Shown here: in pieces, positions 17,407-26,254 of the stretch | How positions within the stretch are numbered: the first letter of the stretch is position 1 | Layout of the letters: each line of letters starts with the position of its first letter | NCBI GenBank assembly: GCA_021802825.1 | Contig: JAJZRG010000012.1 | Location: forward strand, 19,101-83,100 | Source: Chloroflexota bacterium | GTDB lineage: Bacteria; Chloroflexota; Limnocylindria; Limnocylindrales; CSP1-4 | Direction: 5' to 3' | DNA: 64,000 bases | The notes under the pieces: generated by a model | Told to the model about the DNA's origin: nothing | The model's database searches: none | What the model saw: only the letters and a program-made list of their open reading frames with translations | Program-made: the position numbers and the translations under genes

Positions 17407-18000
17407 TTGGATGATCGGATGACCCGAGGGAGGCTGCTGCTGCGCACGCTGCTGACCGCGTCATTGCTCGCCGCCTGCGGCGGAGGCAGCGCGAGCGGAA
17501 GCGGGAGCACCGAGCCTCCTGCCAGCTTGACCCAGGACGCCTCCGCCCAGAGCACGGCCTCGACCCAATCGGGAGGCGGCAGCAACTTGGCCCTGGACGG
17601 CTGCACGATCGTCACCGCCGCCGACGCCCAGGCCATCTTCGGCATGCCGATGGCGAAGTCGGACGCCGGGACCACGACACCGCAGATCCTGGCGGCGTGC
17701 GTTTGGGACGGCGGGCCCGGCACGGGCACGATGGCGCTGGTCAGCAAGCTCCTGCAGTTCCGGGTGTGGGACGGCTCAGTGTTCTACGCACCCGACTCGT
17801 ACAAGGAGATGCCTGGCTTCGAGAAGATCGATAGCCTCGGCGATGGGGCGTATGCCTACGGAACTGGGTCGTTCGACCTGGTCATCCTGGTCGGCGAGCG
17901 AACGATCAGCCTCGGCGCCAGTGGCTTCCTCCCCAAGGATCGGGACCAGGTGCGGCAGGCGGTGCTCGGCTTGGCCCACGACGTCCTCGGCCGAATCTAG
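17407..18000 (+). CDS. Putative lipoprotein
   Basis: 197 residues from TTG 17407 (GGAGGTGA directly upstream); ATG 17419 is the alternative. The lipobox LLAAC follows a short hydrophobic segment, so it is likely lipid-anchored at Cys24. A Gly/Ser/Thr spacer follows, then a compact domain (LDGCTIVTAADAQAIFG, PQILAACVWDG, ISLGASGFLPKDRDQVRQ). This resembles the small DUF3558-type lipoproteins of high-GC bacteria in layout (paired Cys, a TAADAQAIFG helix). Last gene of the exoprotein operon. Confidence 0.8.
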   Translation: MDDRMTRGRLLLRTLLTASLLAACGGGSASGSGSTEPPASLTQDASAQSTASTQSGGGSNLALDGCTIVTAADAQAIFGMPMAKSDAGTTTPQILAACVWDGGPGTGTMALVSKLLQFRVWDGSVFYAPDSYKEMPGFEKIDSLGDGAYAYGTGSFDLVILVGERTISLGASGFLPKDRDQVRQAVLGLAHDVLGRI

Positions 18001-18340
18001 GACACCCCACGGCTTCACGGCGTCCCCTCCTGCGCCCCTCCTCAGGCGCGAACCGGCGCCAGCCAGCAGCCGCGCCTCGCCGATCCCGGCCTCGCCGGCG
18101 AGGCGCAGCGACGCCCCACAGCCGCCCCGTGCCTCGGTCGCCCGGCACGCGGGCAGGCGGAGGAGGTCGTCCTCGTCCGAGGAGGATCGGGCACAGGGTG
18201 GGCGCGCCCGTGGCCCATGGGCCAAATCTAGTCCGATCACCGGACAGTGCATCGGTCACCTGACCGATGCACTCGCGGCGTCGTCGGCCGAACGTCGTGT
18301 CGAGCGCACCTGCGCAGCGATCGATGCTCTGGAGGCAAGC
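18001..18340. other. Intergenic region with LAL-type operator
   Basis: 340 bp with no gene supported. The main feature is the inverted repeat at 18246-18273 described separately, about 70 bp before the DUF4242 gene at 18341. Confidence 0.5.
18250..18269. promoter_or_regulatory. Inverted repeat CATCGGTC-N4-GACCGATG, copy 1
   Basis: The arms extend to AGTGCATCGGTCA / TGACCGATGCACT (18246-18273), 13 bp each with a 2-bp centre. The same eight-base arms with the same 4-bp spacing occur at 21938-21957 beside the second LAL regulator gene. A likely binding site of that regulator controlling the DUF4242-secreted protein operon. Confidence 0.7.
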
Positions 18341-18589
18341 ATGGCGAAGTTCATGGACGTCCACACCGGCTTCTACGGGGTGACCGCCCAGCAGCTCCAG
18401 GAGGCCCACGAGAGCGACCTGGCGATCCAGGGCGACGAGGGCGTCGTGTTCGAGCGGGCCTGGCTGGATCCCGGGGCCGGCAAGGTCTTCTGCCTCGCGA
18501 CGGGGCCGTCGAAGGAGGCCGTGATGCGCACCCACGAGCGTGCCGGCCACCCGACGGCCGAGGTCTACGAGCTCCTGGTGGAGGTGTGA
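18341..18589 (+). CDS. DUF4242 protein, second copy
   Basis: 82 residues. ATG 18341 is preceded by GGAGG with 6-bp spacing; a longer in-frame extension upstream is spurious. MAKFMDVHTGFYGVTAQQL, VFERAWLDPGAGKVFCLATG and AVMRTHERAGHPTAEVYEL match the DUF4242 ferredoxin-like fold, with His8, His50s-range residues and Cys as possible metal ligands. The stop overlaps the next ATG (TGATG). The operator upstream suggests control by the LAL regulator at 18969-21905. Confidence 0.8.
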   Translation: MAKFMDVHTGFYGVTAQQLQEAHESDLAIQGDEGVVFERAWLDPGAGKVFCLATGPSKEAVMRTHERAGHPTAEVYELLVEV

Positions 18590-18900
18590 TGATGCGTCGA
18601 CGACTCCTGGCCGCCGCGTCCGCGGTGGCCCTCGCGATCGGGGTGGCTGCGCCCGTGGCCGCCGCCGGAAGCCCGACCTGCAGCGAGCTGTTCGGCTACC
18701 CGCACGGCTACCACGTCGTGGCCGACTACGTGACCGGGATCGGCAGCGAGCTGCTCGGCGGCCCCGGCATCGACTGGCCGCCGACGGGCGTGAACGCCGC
18801 GGGGGGCGCTGCCCACCCGGGCGGGCCATACCACGGCGGGGTGATCGCGCCCGGCGCCTCGTTCTGCACCGACTCGAACTCGCCGGGCGCGCACCTCTAG
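18589..18900 (+). CDS. Small secreted protein
   Basis: 103 residues from ATG 18589 (or 18592), with GGAGGTG upstream. Signal peptide of about 25 residues (RRRLLAAASAVALAIGVAAP, then VAAAGS). The mature part of about 78 residues is Gly/Pro-rich with two Cys, likely a disulphide (SPTCSELFGY and SFCTDSN). No family recognised. Translationally coupled to DUF4242. Confidence 0.7.
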   Translation: MMRRRLLAAASAVALAIGVAAPVAAAGSPTCSELFGYPHGYHVVADYVTGIGSELLGGPGIDWPPTGVNAAGGAAHPGGPYHGGVIAPGASFCTDSNSPGAHL

Positions 18901-18906
18901 GCGGCT

Positions 18907-18956
18907 CGCGAACCGGTTGGCCGGCCCGCCCTCGTGGGTGGGCCGGCCGATTCGCG
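18907..18956. terminator. Bidirectional hairpin between convergent genes
   Basis: Inner stem GGCCGGCCC (18919-18927) pairs with GGGCCGGCC (18940-18948), extended by CCC/GGG. Outer arms CGCGAA and TTCGCG frame it. It lies between the secreted-protein stop and the LAL gene stop. There is no T-tract, as usual in very GC-rich genomes. Confidence 0.65.
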
Positions 18957-18968
18957 CCTCCGCCTATG

Positions 18969-21905
18969 TCAGCGGGCGGCCAGCGCGCCGCCGGAGACCG
19001 CGTCCCCGCCCGGCGAGGAAGGCGCCGCCGTCGCGACCGTCGCGACCCAGGCGGCGATCTCGGCTCGCCGCGCGGCGCCAAGCTTGGCCAGGATGTGCTC
19101 GACGTGGGCGCTGACGGTCTTGGGTGAGACGAACAGGGCTTCGGCGATCGCGGTGTTGGTGAGGCCTGCCGCGATGTGGCGGGCGACCTCGAACTCGCGG
19201 ACGGTGAGCGGATGCCACGGCTCCTGCTCGGCGCCGCGTCCACGCGCCGCGCGCTCCAGCTCGGCCACCCGGGTCAGCAGGGGCTGGCTCCGAAGCCCGG
19301 CGGCTGTGTCGCGCGCCGCGCCGAGGATGGGCAGTGCCGCCGCGTAGCGGCCGGCGCGCAGCAGGCAGGCCGCCAGGTCGAGCCGGGCCCACGTGGCCTC
19401 CCAGGCCCTGACGCGGGCATCCCAGCCGGCGACGGCTCGCTCGAGCGCCGAGCGGGCTGCGACGGTCGCGCCGGTTGACAGCCGAAGGAGGCCCTCGGCG
19501 TGGTCGAGCGCGGGAGCGGCAATCGCCCAGCCTTCGATCAGGGGCCGCACTCCAACGAGCCAACGCTCCGCGGCCTCGGGGCGGCGGTCGGCGAGGGCCG
19601 CCCGCACCGCCGTGACAACGAACGGCACGAGGTGCGCCCGCTCGCCGCTCGGGGCCGCAAGCTCCACAGCCTCCCAGCAGTGGTCCAGGGCGCGGCCCGG
19701 ATCACCGGCGACCAGAGCCGTCTCCGCGAGGCCCCAGAGCGGGGGCAGGACCAGGTCCACCTCGCCGCTCGGGCGACCGACGGCCAGGCAGGCATCCAGC
19801 AGCGTTCGGGCCCGATCGACCTCGCCCCGCCCGAAGGCGACGAAGGCGAGCGCGGCCCGGGAGCCCATCGTCCCGCGGCGACTTCCGCGCTGGACGAGCT
19901 CGAGCTCGGCCGCGGCCACGGCCTCGTCCCACCGCCCGTCGGCCCAGGCCACGAGCGCGGAGGTCGCGGCCAGGACGTGGCGGCAGTAGGACTGCTGGAT
20001 CTCGTCGGCGTAGCGGATGCCCTCCTCGATCCCGACGCGACACGCGGCGTGCTCCATCACCCGGAAGGCGACGTCGGCCGCCACGCGATAGGCCGTGACC
20101 GCGGTGCTCTCCATCTTGGCCTCGCGGGCCTCGCGGGCGATGGCCAGCATCTGTGGGAGCCCCACTTCGGGCCGCCCGGCGAGGATGTCGGCCTGGGCGA
20201 GCATGTAGTCGATGTCGAGCTCGCAGTTGCGCAGGGTCGCCGCGTCGAGCCCACCCTGGCGGACGAGGCGTCGGGATTCCTCGAACAGCGCACGGGCCTC
20301 CGGTAGCCGGACGGCATCGAGCTCCATGATGGCCTGCATGAGCCGAACCTCGGCGAGCGCCTCCGCGCGGGATGGCGACACTGGCAGGGCCAGGAGCTCG
20401 GCCTCCGCCCGGTCGAGGAGGGCCGCTCGTTCGCTGCGCGGCCGCACGTCGCGCCGGGCGTTGCTCGCGAGGGGAAGGAGCTGCCAGGCTGCCTCCAACA
20501 GTCGCCCGGCCTCCAGGAAGTACTGCCGGGCGAGGGTGGCGGTCTGCTCGATCAGCGCCACGTCATCCACGGCTAGGGCGGCCTCGCAGTACTCGCCGTA
20601 GAGGTCCCCGAGCTCGCTCGCCGACAGGCCGGCCGGCAGGTTCGCGACGGCCCGCCGGTAGAGCTCGGCAGCCTCATAGCGGCTCGAGATCGCGCCGGCC
20701 GCTCGGGCGCCGGACAGGGCCGTCCGGTAGGCCTGCTCGCGAAGCCCGGCCCGCTCGAAGTGGAGCGAGGCGTGGATCTCGGAGGCGCCGACAAGCGAGG
20801 CGCCGAACTCGGCAGCGCGGGCGTGCAGCCGGCGCAGGTCGCTCGCCGGCACGCTGTCGTACAGGGCATCCCTGAGCAACTGATGCCGGAAGTCGTAGAA
20901 GCCCCGGTCGACGTGCTCGAAGGGGTAGAGGATCGAAGCCTTGACGAGTTCCTCGAGCGGTGCGTCGAGGTCCGCGAGCTGACGGTCCATGATGCCGGCC
21001 AGCACCTCGGGCACGAAGCACCGGCCCATGACCGCGCCGGCTCGCGCGACGGCCTGGGCTTTCGGGCTGAGGCGGGCTACCCGCGCGAGGACCGCGTCCT
21101 CGATCGTCGAGGGCACGGCGGCGTCGCGGATGAGGCGGCCATCGGTGTCCGCGGCCTCGTCCAGCGCGCTCAGCAGCTCCTCGATGTGGAGCGGGATGCC
21201 GTTGGTCCGCTCGTGGACCGCCTGCGCGACCTCGCGCGGCGCCGGCAGGCCGGTCCCGAGCAGCAGGGTCGTGACAAGCGCCGTCTCGTCCGGCGACAGC
21301 CGCTCGAGCCGAACCTCCTGGGCCAGGCGCTGGGACAGCAGGCGGGCGCGCCACTCGCGGTGGATCGTCCCGGCGGGCAGGTCGTCGAGGCGATACGTCC
21401 CGAGCAGGAGGAGCGGCCGCTCGGCGGCGCCACGGGCCAGCTCGCTCACGACCTCCAGGCTGAGCTCGTCTGCCCACTGGAGATCCTCGAACGCCAGCAG
21501 GGTCGGATGATCGGCGGCGGCCAGAATCCGGTCCGCAATCTCCAGCACCAGCAGCCGACGCGACCCCAGCGAATCGAAACCGCGGCCTCCGCGGACCTGG
21601 AGCAGCTCCGGTCCGAGATCGCCGAACTCCTCGGCACGCATCGAGCGGGCGAGGTCGAGCACCGAGGCGAGCGGGACGAGCGCGTCCTGGGGTGACAGGT
21701 CGCCCTTGGCCCGCCGGAAGCCGAGCCCGCGCGCCTTCTGGATCACGGCCTGGAGCATCCGGCTCTTGCCGATCCCCGGCTCGCCGGCGAGGAGGATCAG
21801 GCCGCCACGTCCGCTTGCAGCCTCGCCGATACGCCGGTCGGCAAGGGCCAGGAGGTCGTCGCGACCGACGAGGAGCGGGCTCTGGATGAGTCGGGACGCG
21901 CTCAT
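18969..21905 (-). CDS. LAL-type LuxR regulator, second copy
   Basis: 978 residues from ATG 21905 (MSASRLIQSPLLVGRDD); the frame is open to 21977, but this would run through the operator. ATPase domain with Walker A GEPGIGKS and Walker B-like LAFEDLQWAD, long helical repeat region, C-terminal LuxR helix-turn-helix (LTVREFEVARHIAAGLTNTA then PKTVSAHVEHILAKLG). The inverted repeat CATCGGTC-N4-GACCGATG lies 33 bp before its start and again before the DUF4242 operon on the other side, so it probably regulates itself, the FG-GAP protein gene and that operon. Only about 40% similar by eye to the LAL protein at 10153-12939. Confidence 0.92.
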   Translation of the reverse strand: MSASRLIQSPLLVGRDDLLALADRRIGEAASGRGGLILLAGEPGIGKSRMLQAVIQKARGLGFRRAKGDLSPQDALVPLASVLDLARSMRAEEFGDLGPELLQVRGGRGFDSLGSRRLLVLEIADRILAAADHPTLLAFEDLQWADELSLEVVSELARGAAERPLLLLGTYRLDDLPAGTIHREWRARLLSQRLAQEVRLERLSPDETALVTTLLLGTGLPAPREVAQAVHERTNGIPLHIEELLSALDEAADTDGRLIRDAAVPSTIEDAVLARVARLSPKAQAVARAGAVMGRCFVPEVLAGIMDRQLADLDAPLEELVKASILYPFEHVDRGFYDFRHQLLRDALYDSVPASDLRRLHARAAEFGASLVGASEIHASLHFERAGLREQAYRTALSGARAAGAISSRYEAAELYRRAVANLPAGLSASELGDLYGEYCEAALAVDDVALIEQTATLARQYFLEAGRLLEAAWQLLPLASNARRDVRPRSERAALLDRAEAELLALPVSPSRAEALAEVRLMQAIMELDAVRLPEARALFEESRRLVRQGGLDAATLRNCELDIDYMLAQADILAGRPEVGLPQMLAIAREAREAKMESTAVTAYRVAADVAFRVMEHAACRVGIEEGIRYADEIQQSYCRHVLAATSALVAWADGRWDEAVAAAELELVQRGSRRGTMGSRAALAFVAFGRGEVDRARTLLDACLAVGRPSGEVDLVLPPLWGLAETALVAGDPGRALDHCWEAVELAAPSGERAHLVPFVVTAVRAALADRRPEAAERWLVGVRPLIEGWAIAAPALDHAEGLLRLSTGATVAARSALERAVAGWDARVRAWEATWARLDLAACLLRAGRYAAALPILGAARDTAAGLRSQPLLTRVAELERAARGRGAEQEPWHPLTVREFEVARHIAAGLTNTAIAEALFVSPKTVSAHVEHILAKLGAARRAEIAAWVATVATAAPSSPGGDAVSGGALAAR

Positions 21906-21937
21906 GCCAGCAAGTTTACGGCTGTCGCCATGTCGGG

Positions 21938-21957
21938 CATCGGTCGAATGACCGATG
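21938..21957. promoter_or_regulatory. Inverted repeat CATCGGTC-N4-GACCGATG, copy 2
   Basis: CATCGGTC 21938-21945, GAAT, GACCGATG 21950-21957. It sits in the 125-bp region between the LAL gene and the divergent FG-GAP exoprotein gene, and is identical in arms and spacing to the copy at 18250-18269. Confidence 0.7.
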
Positions 21958-22030
21958 TTCGCACCGGGTCCGTGCACGCATAGTGCCGACAGTAAGCGCC
22001 ACCCCCCGTCGACCCACGGAGGCTTGCCCG

Positions 22031-24478
22031 ATGCGCCCGACGTCCCGAGCCGCGATCGCGCTGGCTCTCAGCCTGATCGCCGGCATGGCACCGCCGCTCG
22101 TCGGCCTCTCGAGGGCCGCCGTAGCGAGTGCGACGCTGACCTCCTCGACTGGCAACGGCCTCGACACCTTCGGGAAGTCCGTCGCCGCCTCCGGCGACAT
22201 CGTCGCCGTCGGCGCGCCGCATCATGATGCCGGTGGCGACGTCAACAGCGACGAGGGCGCCGTCTTCGTGTACCAGCGCGGGCCGTCCGGCTGGGCGAGT
22301 GGCACCGAGATCGCGCAGCTGACCGCGTCGGACGCGCAGGTCAGGGACCAGCTCGGCTGGGCGGTCGCGATCTCCGGCGACGTCATCGCAGCGTCGGCCA
22401 TCCGCGCCAACGGCGGCGCGGGCGCCGTATACGTCTTCGTCAAGCCGGCCGGTGGCTGGACGTCGATGACCGAGACGGCCTACCTGCGCAGTTCCACGGG
22501 CGACTACCTCGACCTTGGCTGGTCCATCGCCATGTCCGGGTCGATGATCGTGGCCGGGGCTCCCAGCTATGACGTCGGCCTGAAGGACGACGCGGGGGCC
22601 GCCCTAGTGTTCGAGGAGCCGGCATCCGGATGGGGCCCGCGGTCGGCCGGGGACATTACGGAAACGGCCTTCCTGTCCCTCTCGACGCCACAGGCGCACG
22701 GCCAGTTCGGCGCCTCCGTGTCGGCTTCGGGCGGCACCATCGTCGTCGGCTCGCCGGGCGAGGGTCCGTATTCCGGCGCGGCGTACGTCTATCAGGCGGA
22801 CCTGACGATCGGGTGGGAGACGCTCACCCTGATGGCCAGGCTGGCGGCCTCGGACGGCGACTCGAACGATGCGTTCGGCTACTCCGTCGCCGTTCGCGGG
22901 CGACTCGTGGCTATTGGGGCGCCGTGCGACGACGATCTCGACGGGACGACCTGCTCCGGCGCGGCGGGCGAGCACAGCTGGGGCTCGGTGTACGTCTTCC
23001 GCGAGCCCTTCACGGGCTGGGCCTCCACCACCCAGCTCGCGCGTCTCCATGCAGCGACGCCGCACGCCTTCGAGAGCCTCGGCTTCTCGGTCGCGATCAC
23101 CGACGACGGGATCTACGCGGGTGCCCCTGGCTGGCCCACGGGCTCGAGCTCCAGCGGGCGCGTCTACCGGTTCGTCCAGCCGTCCGGCGGCTGGAGCGAC
23201 ACGACCGAGGCGAGCCTCGAGTACCAGGCGCGGGAACGCTTCGGCAAGGCGCTCGCGGGCGTGGGACACACGCTCGCGATCGCCGACTCGAGCGGCCTGC
23301 GTGGCGGCACCGTGACGGTCGAGGTCACCGACGAGACCGCGCCGGTGACGAGCATCGAGCTGACCCCCGAGACGCCCGACGGGTCTGTGGGCTGGTACGC
23401 CACCTCGCCCACGATCCGGGTCACGGCCTCGGATCCCGGCGGCAGCGGCGTTGCCGGCCTGCGCTGCACGGTCGACCCGGCGGTCGCGCCCTCGACCTTC
23501 GGCGACTTCCCGGCCAGCTGCCCCTTCGCCGATCCTGGCGACATCCTGGCAGTCGACGGTGCCCACACGGTGTATGCAGCCAGCATCGACGCTGCCGGGA
23601 ACGCTTCGGACGTCGTGAGCGCGACCGTCTCGTTTGATGGCGCCGCCCCGGTCACGACCATTTCCCTGACGCCGGAGGCGCCCGACGGCACGAACGGCTG
23701 GTACACCCAGCCCGTCTCGGCCGCCGTGTCGGCCACCGATGCCGGATCGGGCGTCGCCGAGACCCGCTGCGCCCTCGACCCCGCCGCGATGCCGACTAGC
23801 TTCGACGACCTCGCGGCGGGCTGCCCGTTCCTCGGCACGGGCGCCCCGATCTCCGGTGACGGCATCCACGTTCTGTACGCCGCGTCGCGCGACAGCGCAG
23901 GCCTGCTCGATCCGCCGGTCGGGCGGACGATCCGGGTCGACGGCACGGACCCGCAGCTGTCCTGCCGCCAGGCCGCCTTCGTCCTCGGCGGGACCGGCTC
24001 AGTCGTCGCCGACGTGTCGGATGCCAGCTCGGGTCCGGCCTCGGCCACCGCCTCCGCTGGCGCGGACACGAGCTCGGTCGGCGCCAGGTCGGTCTCGCTC
24101 ACGGCCTGGGACCTCGCCGGGAACAGCGCGACGGCGACGTGCCCGTACGTCGTGGGCTATGACGTCGTCGGGCCCATTGGCCTGAAGTCCGCGTATCGGG
24201 CCGGTTCGGTCGTCCCGGTCCGGATCGGCCTCGCCGCCGCGAGCGGCGCCCGGATCTCCGATGCCAGCGCGGCGACGGTCGCCGGGGCCTGCGGCGTCCG
24301 CGCAGCGGTTCGCGGCGGGGCCTGGGCGTGCGCGACCTATGACGCCAGGACGGACGAGTTCGTCGTCGCGCTGCGGAGCTCGCGGGCGCAGGCCCTCGGA
24401 CCGGCGACGCTCGTCGTCGAGGTCCGGGAGGGTGAGGTCGTGGTCAACACCCTGGAGGCAACGATCACCTTCCGCTGA
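22031..24478 (+). CDS. Secreted FG-GAP-like beta-propeller protein with Ig-like repeats
   Basis: 815 residues from ATG 22031 (ACGGAGG 8 bp upstream). Signal peptide (AAIALALSLIAGMAPP). Residues 35-430 contain about six repeats of the FG-GAP type, each with a phrase like FGKSVAASGDIVAVGAPHHD, LGWAVAISGDVIAASA or FGYSVAVRGRLVAIGAPCDD, forming a beta-propeller. Two to three Cys-containing Ig-like repeats follow (TAPVTSIELTPETPDGS, APVTTISLTPEAPDGTNGW, each with RC and a following C). The C-terminal module begins GLKSAYRAGSVVPVRIGL, as in several exported proteins. Likely an adhesive or surface-layer protein controlled by the divergent LAL regulator. Confidence 0.85.
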   Translation: MRPTSRAAIALALSLIAGMAPPLVGLSRAAVASATLTSSTGNGLDTFGKSVAASGDIVAVGAPHHDAGGDVNSDEGAVFVYQRGPSGWASGTEIAQLTASDAQVRDQLGWAVAISGDVIAASAIRANGGAGAVYVFVKPAGGWTSMTETAYLRSSTGDYLDLGWSIAMSGSMIVAGAPSYDVGLKDDAGAALVFEEPASGWGPRSAGDITETAFLSLSTPQAHGQFGASVSASGGTIVVGSPGEGPYSGAAYVYQADLTIGWETLTLMARLAASDGDSNDAFGYSVAVRGRLVAIGAPCDDDLDGTTCSGAAGEHSWGSVYVFREPFTGWASTTQLARLHAATPHAFESLGFSVAITDDGIYAGAPGWPTGSSSSGRVYRFVQPSGGWSDTTEASLEYQARERFGKALAGVGHTLAIADSSGLRGGTVTVEVTDETAPVTSIELTPETPDGSVGWYATSPTIRVTASDPGGSGVAGLRCTVDPAVAPSTFGDFPASCPFADPGDILAVDGAHTVYAASIDAAGNASDVVSATVSFDGAAPVTTISLTPEAPDGTNGWYTQPVSAAVSATDAGSGVAETRCALDPAAMPTSFDDLAAGCPFLGTGAPISGDGIHVLYAASRDSAGLLDPPVGRTIRVDGTDPQLSCRQAAFVLGGTGSVVADVSDASSGPASATASAGADTSSVGARSVSLTAWDLAGNSATATCPYVVGYDVVGPIGLKSAYRAGSVVPVRIGLAAASGARISDASAATVAGACGVRAAVRGGAWACATYDARTDEFVVALRSSRAQALGPATLVVEVREGEVVVNTLEATITFR

Positions 24479-24662
24479 GGCCGCACCCACCTCCTCGCAG
24501 TACGGCGCGACAAGGGCAACCGCGCCGAAGTCGTGGCAGCCTCAACCGGTCGCTTCAGACGCGGGAAGGCGGCGCAGAGGCGGCCGACGGTCTCGAGCGT
24601 GACCCGCGCCGCTTGGTCGTCCGCCCAGGGTGCGCGCTCCGCAATCGGCTCCTGCGCAATGA

Positions 24663-24694
24663 TGTGGACACATCGCTGTGGTAGTGTGGCCACA
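24663..24694. promoter_or_regulatory. Paired palindromic operator of the first VapBC module
   Basis: TGTGGACACA (24663-24672) and TGTGGCCACA (24685-24694) are 22 bp apart, two helical turns, on the same DNA face; the second abuts the antitoxin ATG. Typical autoregulation by a toxin-antitoxin complex. Confidence 0.6.
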
Positions 24695-24954
24695 TGGCAG
24701 ACGTCGGGATCCGCGAGCTGAAGCAGCGCCTCTCGGAGTACCTGGACCGCGCGGAGCGGGGAGAGGTCCTGCGCGTCACCGACCGCGGCCGGCCGAAGGC
24801 GGTGCTCGGGCCGGTGCCGGGCCGCGCGCGCATCGACGACGGCATCCGCGCCGGATGGATAGCGCCCGGCACGGGCTCGCCGCTCGGCCCGGCCCGCCGG
24901 TCGAGGGCCGCGCGGCGGGTGCTCGACGTGCTGGCCGAGGACCGCGGCGAGTGA
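24694..24954 (+). CDS. Antitoxin, Phd/YefM family (VapB-like)
   Basis: 86 residues. VGIRELKQRLSEYLDRAE then GEVLRVTDRGRPKAVLGPV is the Phd/YefM DNA-binding fold. The C-terminal tail (RRVLDVLAEDRGE) would wrap the toxin. The ATG is only a few bases from the second palindrome, so the message may be nearly leaderless. It is linked to the PIN toxin by a GTGA stop-start overlap. Confidence 0.85.
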   Translation: MADVGIRELKQRLSEYLDRAERGEVLRVTDRGRPKAVLGPVPGRARIDDGIRAGWIAPGTGSPLGPARRSRAARRVLDVLAEDRGE

Positions 24955-25355
24955 GCGCCTACGTCGACTCGAGCGCCCTGCTCAAGCGCTACGTGGACGA
25001 GGCCGACTCGGCCGCCGCGGACGCGATGCTGCGGGGCGACCCCGCGCTCCTGACGGCCCGGCACACGGTCGTCGAGGTCCGCCGCAACCTCGCCCGCCTG
25101 TTCTCGGGACGGGACCTCGTCGCCGCGCGGGCAGCGTTCGCCGACGACCTGCGATCCATCTCGATCATTGAACTCGACGAGGCGACCTGCGAATCGGCGG
25201 CCTCGATCGCGGAGGCGACCGGCGTACGCACCCTCGACGCCCTCCACCTCGCGGCCGCGCAGCGGATCCACGAGCCGGGGGCAAGCTTCCTGACGTTCGA
25301 CCTGCGCCAGGCGCAGGCCGCTCGCGCGCTCGGCCTGACGGTCGTGACCGCCTGA
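24951..25355 (+). CDS. PIN-domain ribonuclease toxin (VapC family)
   Basis: 134 residues from GTG 24951. PIN fold with acidic metal-binding residues: AYVDSSALLKRY (Asp6), HTVVEVRRNL (Glu about 43), TLDALHLAAA (Asp about 94) and FLTFDLRQ (Asp about 113). VapC enzymes cleave specific RNAs when the antitoxin is degraded. Overlaps its antitoxin. Confidence 0.9.
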   Translation: MSAYVDSSALLKRYVDEADSAAADAMLRGDPALLTARHTVVEVRRNLARLFSGRDLVAARAAFADDLRSISIIELDEATCESAASIAEATGVRTLDALHLAAAQRIHEPGASFLTFDLRQAQAARALGLTVVTA

Positions 25356-25568
25356 CCCGCGCGAGCGGCCGGGCGAGAAGCCGGCCCCCCGGGGGCTCCG
25401 CTGTCGGGATAGACCCGGGATCAGCCGGCGACGCCCTCGGCCGAGCATGCCGCCGGAGCCAGCCGGATCCGCTCCACGCTGAGGTCGGTCGGGGAGGGCC
25501 AATCCCTCTCGCCCCGACCCGATCCCAAGAGACATCGAAGCCAGCTGTCATTCGCACGTGCGTGTTGT

Positions 25569-25580
25569 GCATCATGATGC
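25569..25580. promoter_or_regulatory. Palindrome upstream of the RHH-PIN module
   Basis: GCATCATGATGC, a perfect 12-bp palindrome followed by another GATGATG half-site, 13 bp before the antitoxin start. Likely operator of the ribbon-helix-helix antitoxin. Confidence 0.55.
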
Positions 25581-25592
25581 GATGATGCCGTC

Positions 25593-25814
25593 ATGACGAA
25601 GGTGCGCACGACCCTGACGATCGATCCCGAGGTGCTCCGCGCGGTGAAGGTCCGTGCCGCCCGGCTGGGAAAGGGCGATAGTGACGTGATCGAGGAGGCC
25701 CTGCGCCGCGATCTGGGTCTCGATCTCCTCGACCGCCTCTGGGCCGCCACCGACCTCGACGAGGACGCGGCGCTCATGCTCGCCGTCGAGGCCCAGCACC
25801 GGACACGCGGCTGA
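25593..25814 (+). CDS. Ribbon-helix-helix antitoxin
   Basis: 73 residues. The start RTTLTIDPEVLRAVKVRAA has the beta-strand and first helix of a ribbon-helix-helix dimer (ThrLeuThrIle strand), and SDVIEEALRRDLGLDLLD the second helix. The acidic C-terminus would neutralise the toxin. It is 11 bp before the PIN gene. A similar pair is at 55842-56484 (antitoxin VTLYVDEDVMRAARVRAA). Confidence 0.85.
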   Translation: MTKVRTTLTIDPEVLRAVKVRAARLGKGDSDVIEEALRRDLGLDLLDRLWAATDLDEDAALMLAVEAQHRTRG

Positions 25815-25825
25815 CCCGCTCACCG

Positions 25826-26254
25826 GTGCGGGCCGTTCTCGACGCCAACGTCCTGATCTCCGCGGTGCTCTCCCCGCGAGGCACCCCGGCCCGCCTGCTC
25901 CTCGCCTGGCAGGCCGGGGCCTTCGAGCTCGTGGTCTCGCCCCAGCTGCTGGCCGAGCTTCGACGCGCTCTCGCCTACCCGAAGCTCGCGAGGCTCGTGC
26001 CGCCGGCCGACGCCGACGCCTTCGCCGCCTGGCTGGGCCGCGCCGCGCAGCTCGCCGCCGACCCGCCGGGCCCGCCCCCGGTCCGGTCCGAGGACCCGGC
26101 TGACGACTACCTGGTCGCCCTCGCCGCTGCGGGGCGGGCGGTCCTCGTCTCGGGTGACGGCCACCTGACGGCCCTGGCCGGTCGGATCCCGGTGCGCACG
26201 CCCGCCGAGTTCCTGGCCGAGCTCGAGTCCCTCTCCGCATCGGAGCCTGGATAG
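25826..26254 (+). CDS. PIN-domain toxin, putative (COG1569 type)
   Basis: 142 residues from GTG 25826. RAVLDANVLISAVLSPRGTP, LLAELRRALAYPKL, SEDPADDYLVALA and AVLVSGDGHLTAL carry the PIN acidic residues (Asp6, Glu about 47, Asp about 97, Asp about 114) in the order of the putative toxin subfamily that pairs with ribbon-helix-helix antitoxins. Expected RNase toxin. The paralogue at 55842-56255 shares DTNVLVSALISPGGPSAALL. Confidence 0.88.
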   Translation: MRAVLDANVLISAVLSPRGTPARLLLAWQAGAFELVVSPQLLAELRRALAYPKLARLVPPADADAFAAWLGRAAQLAADPPGPPPVRSEDPADDYLVALAAAGRAVLVSGDGHLTALAGRIPVRTPAEFLAELESLSASEPG

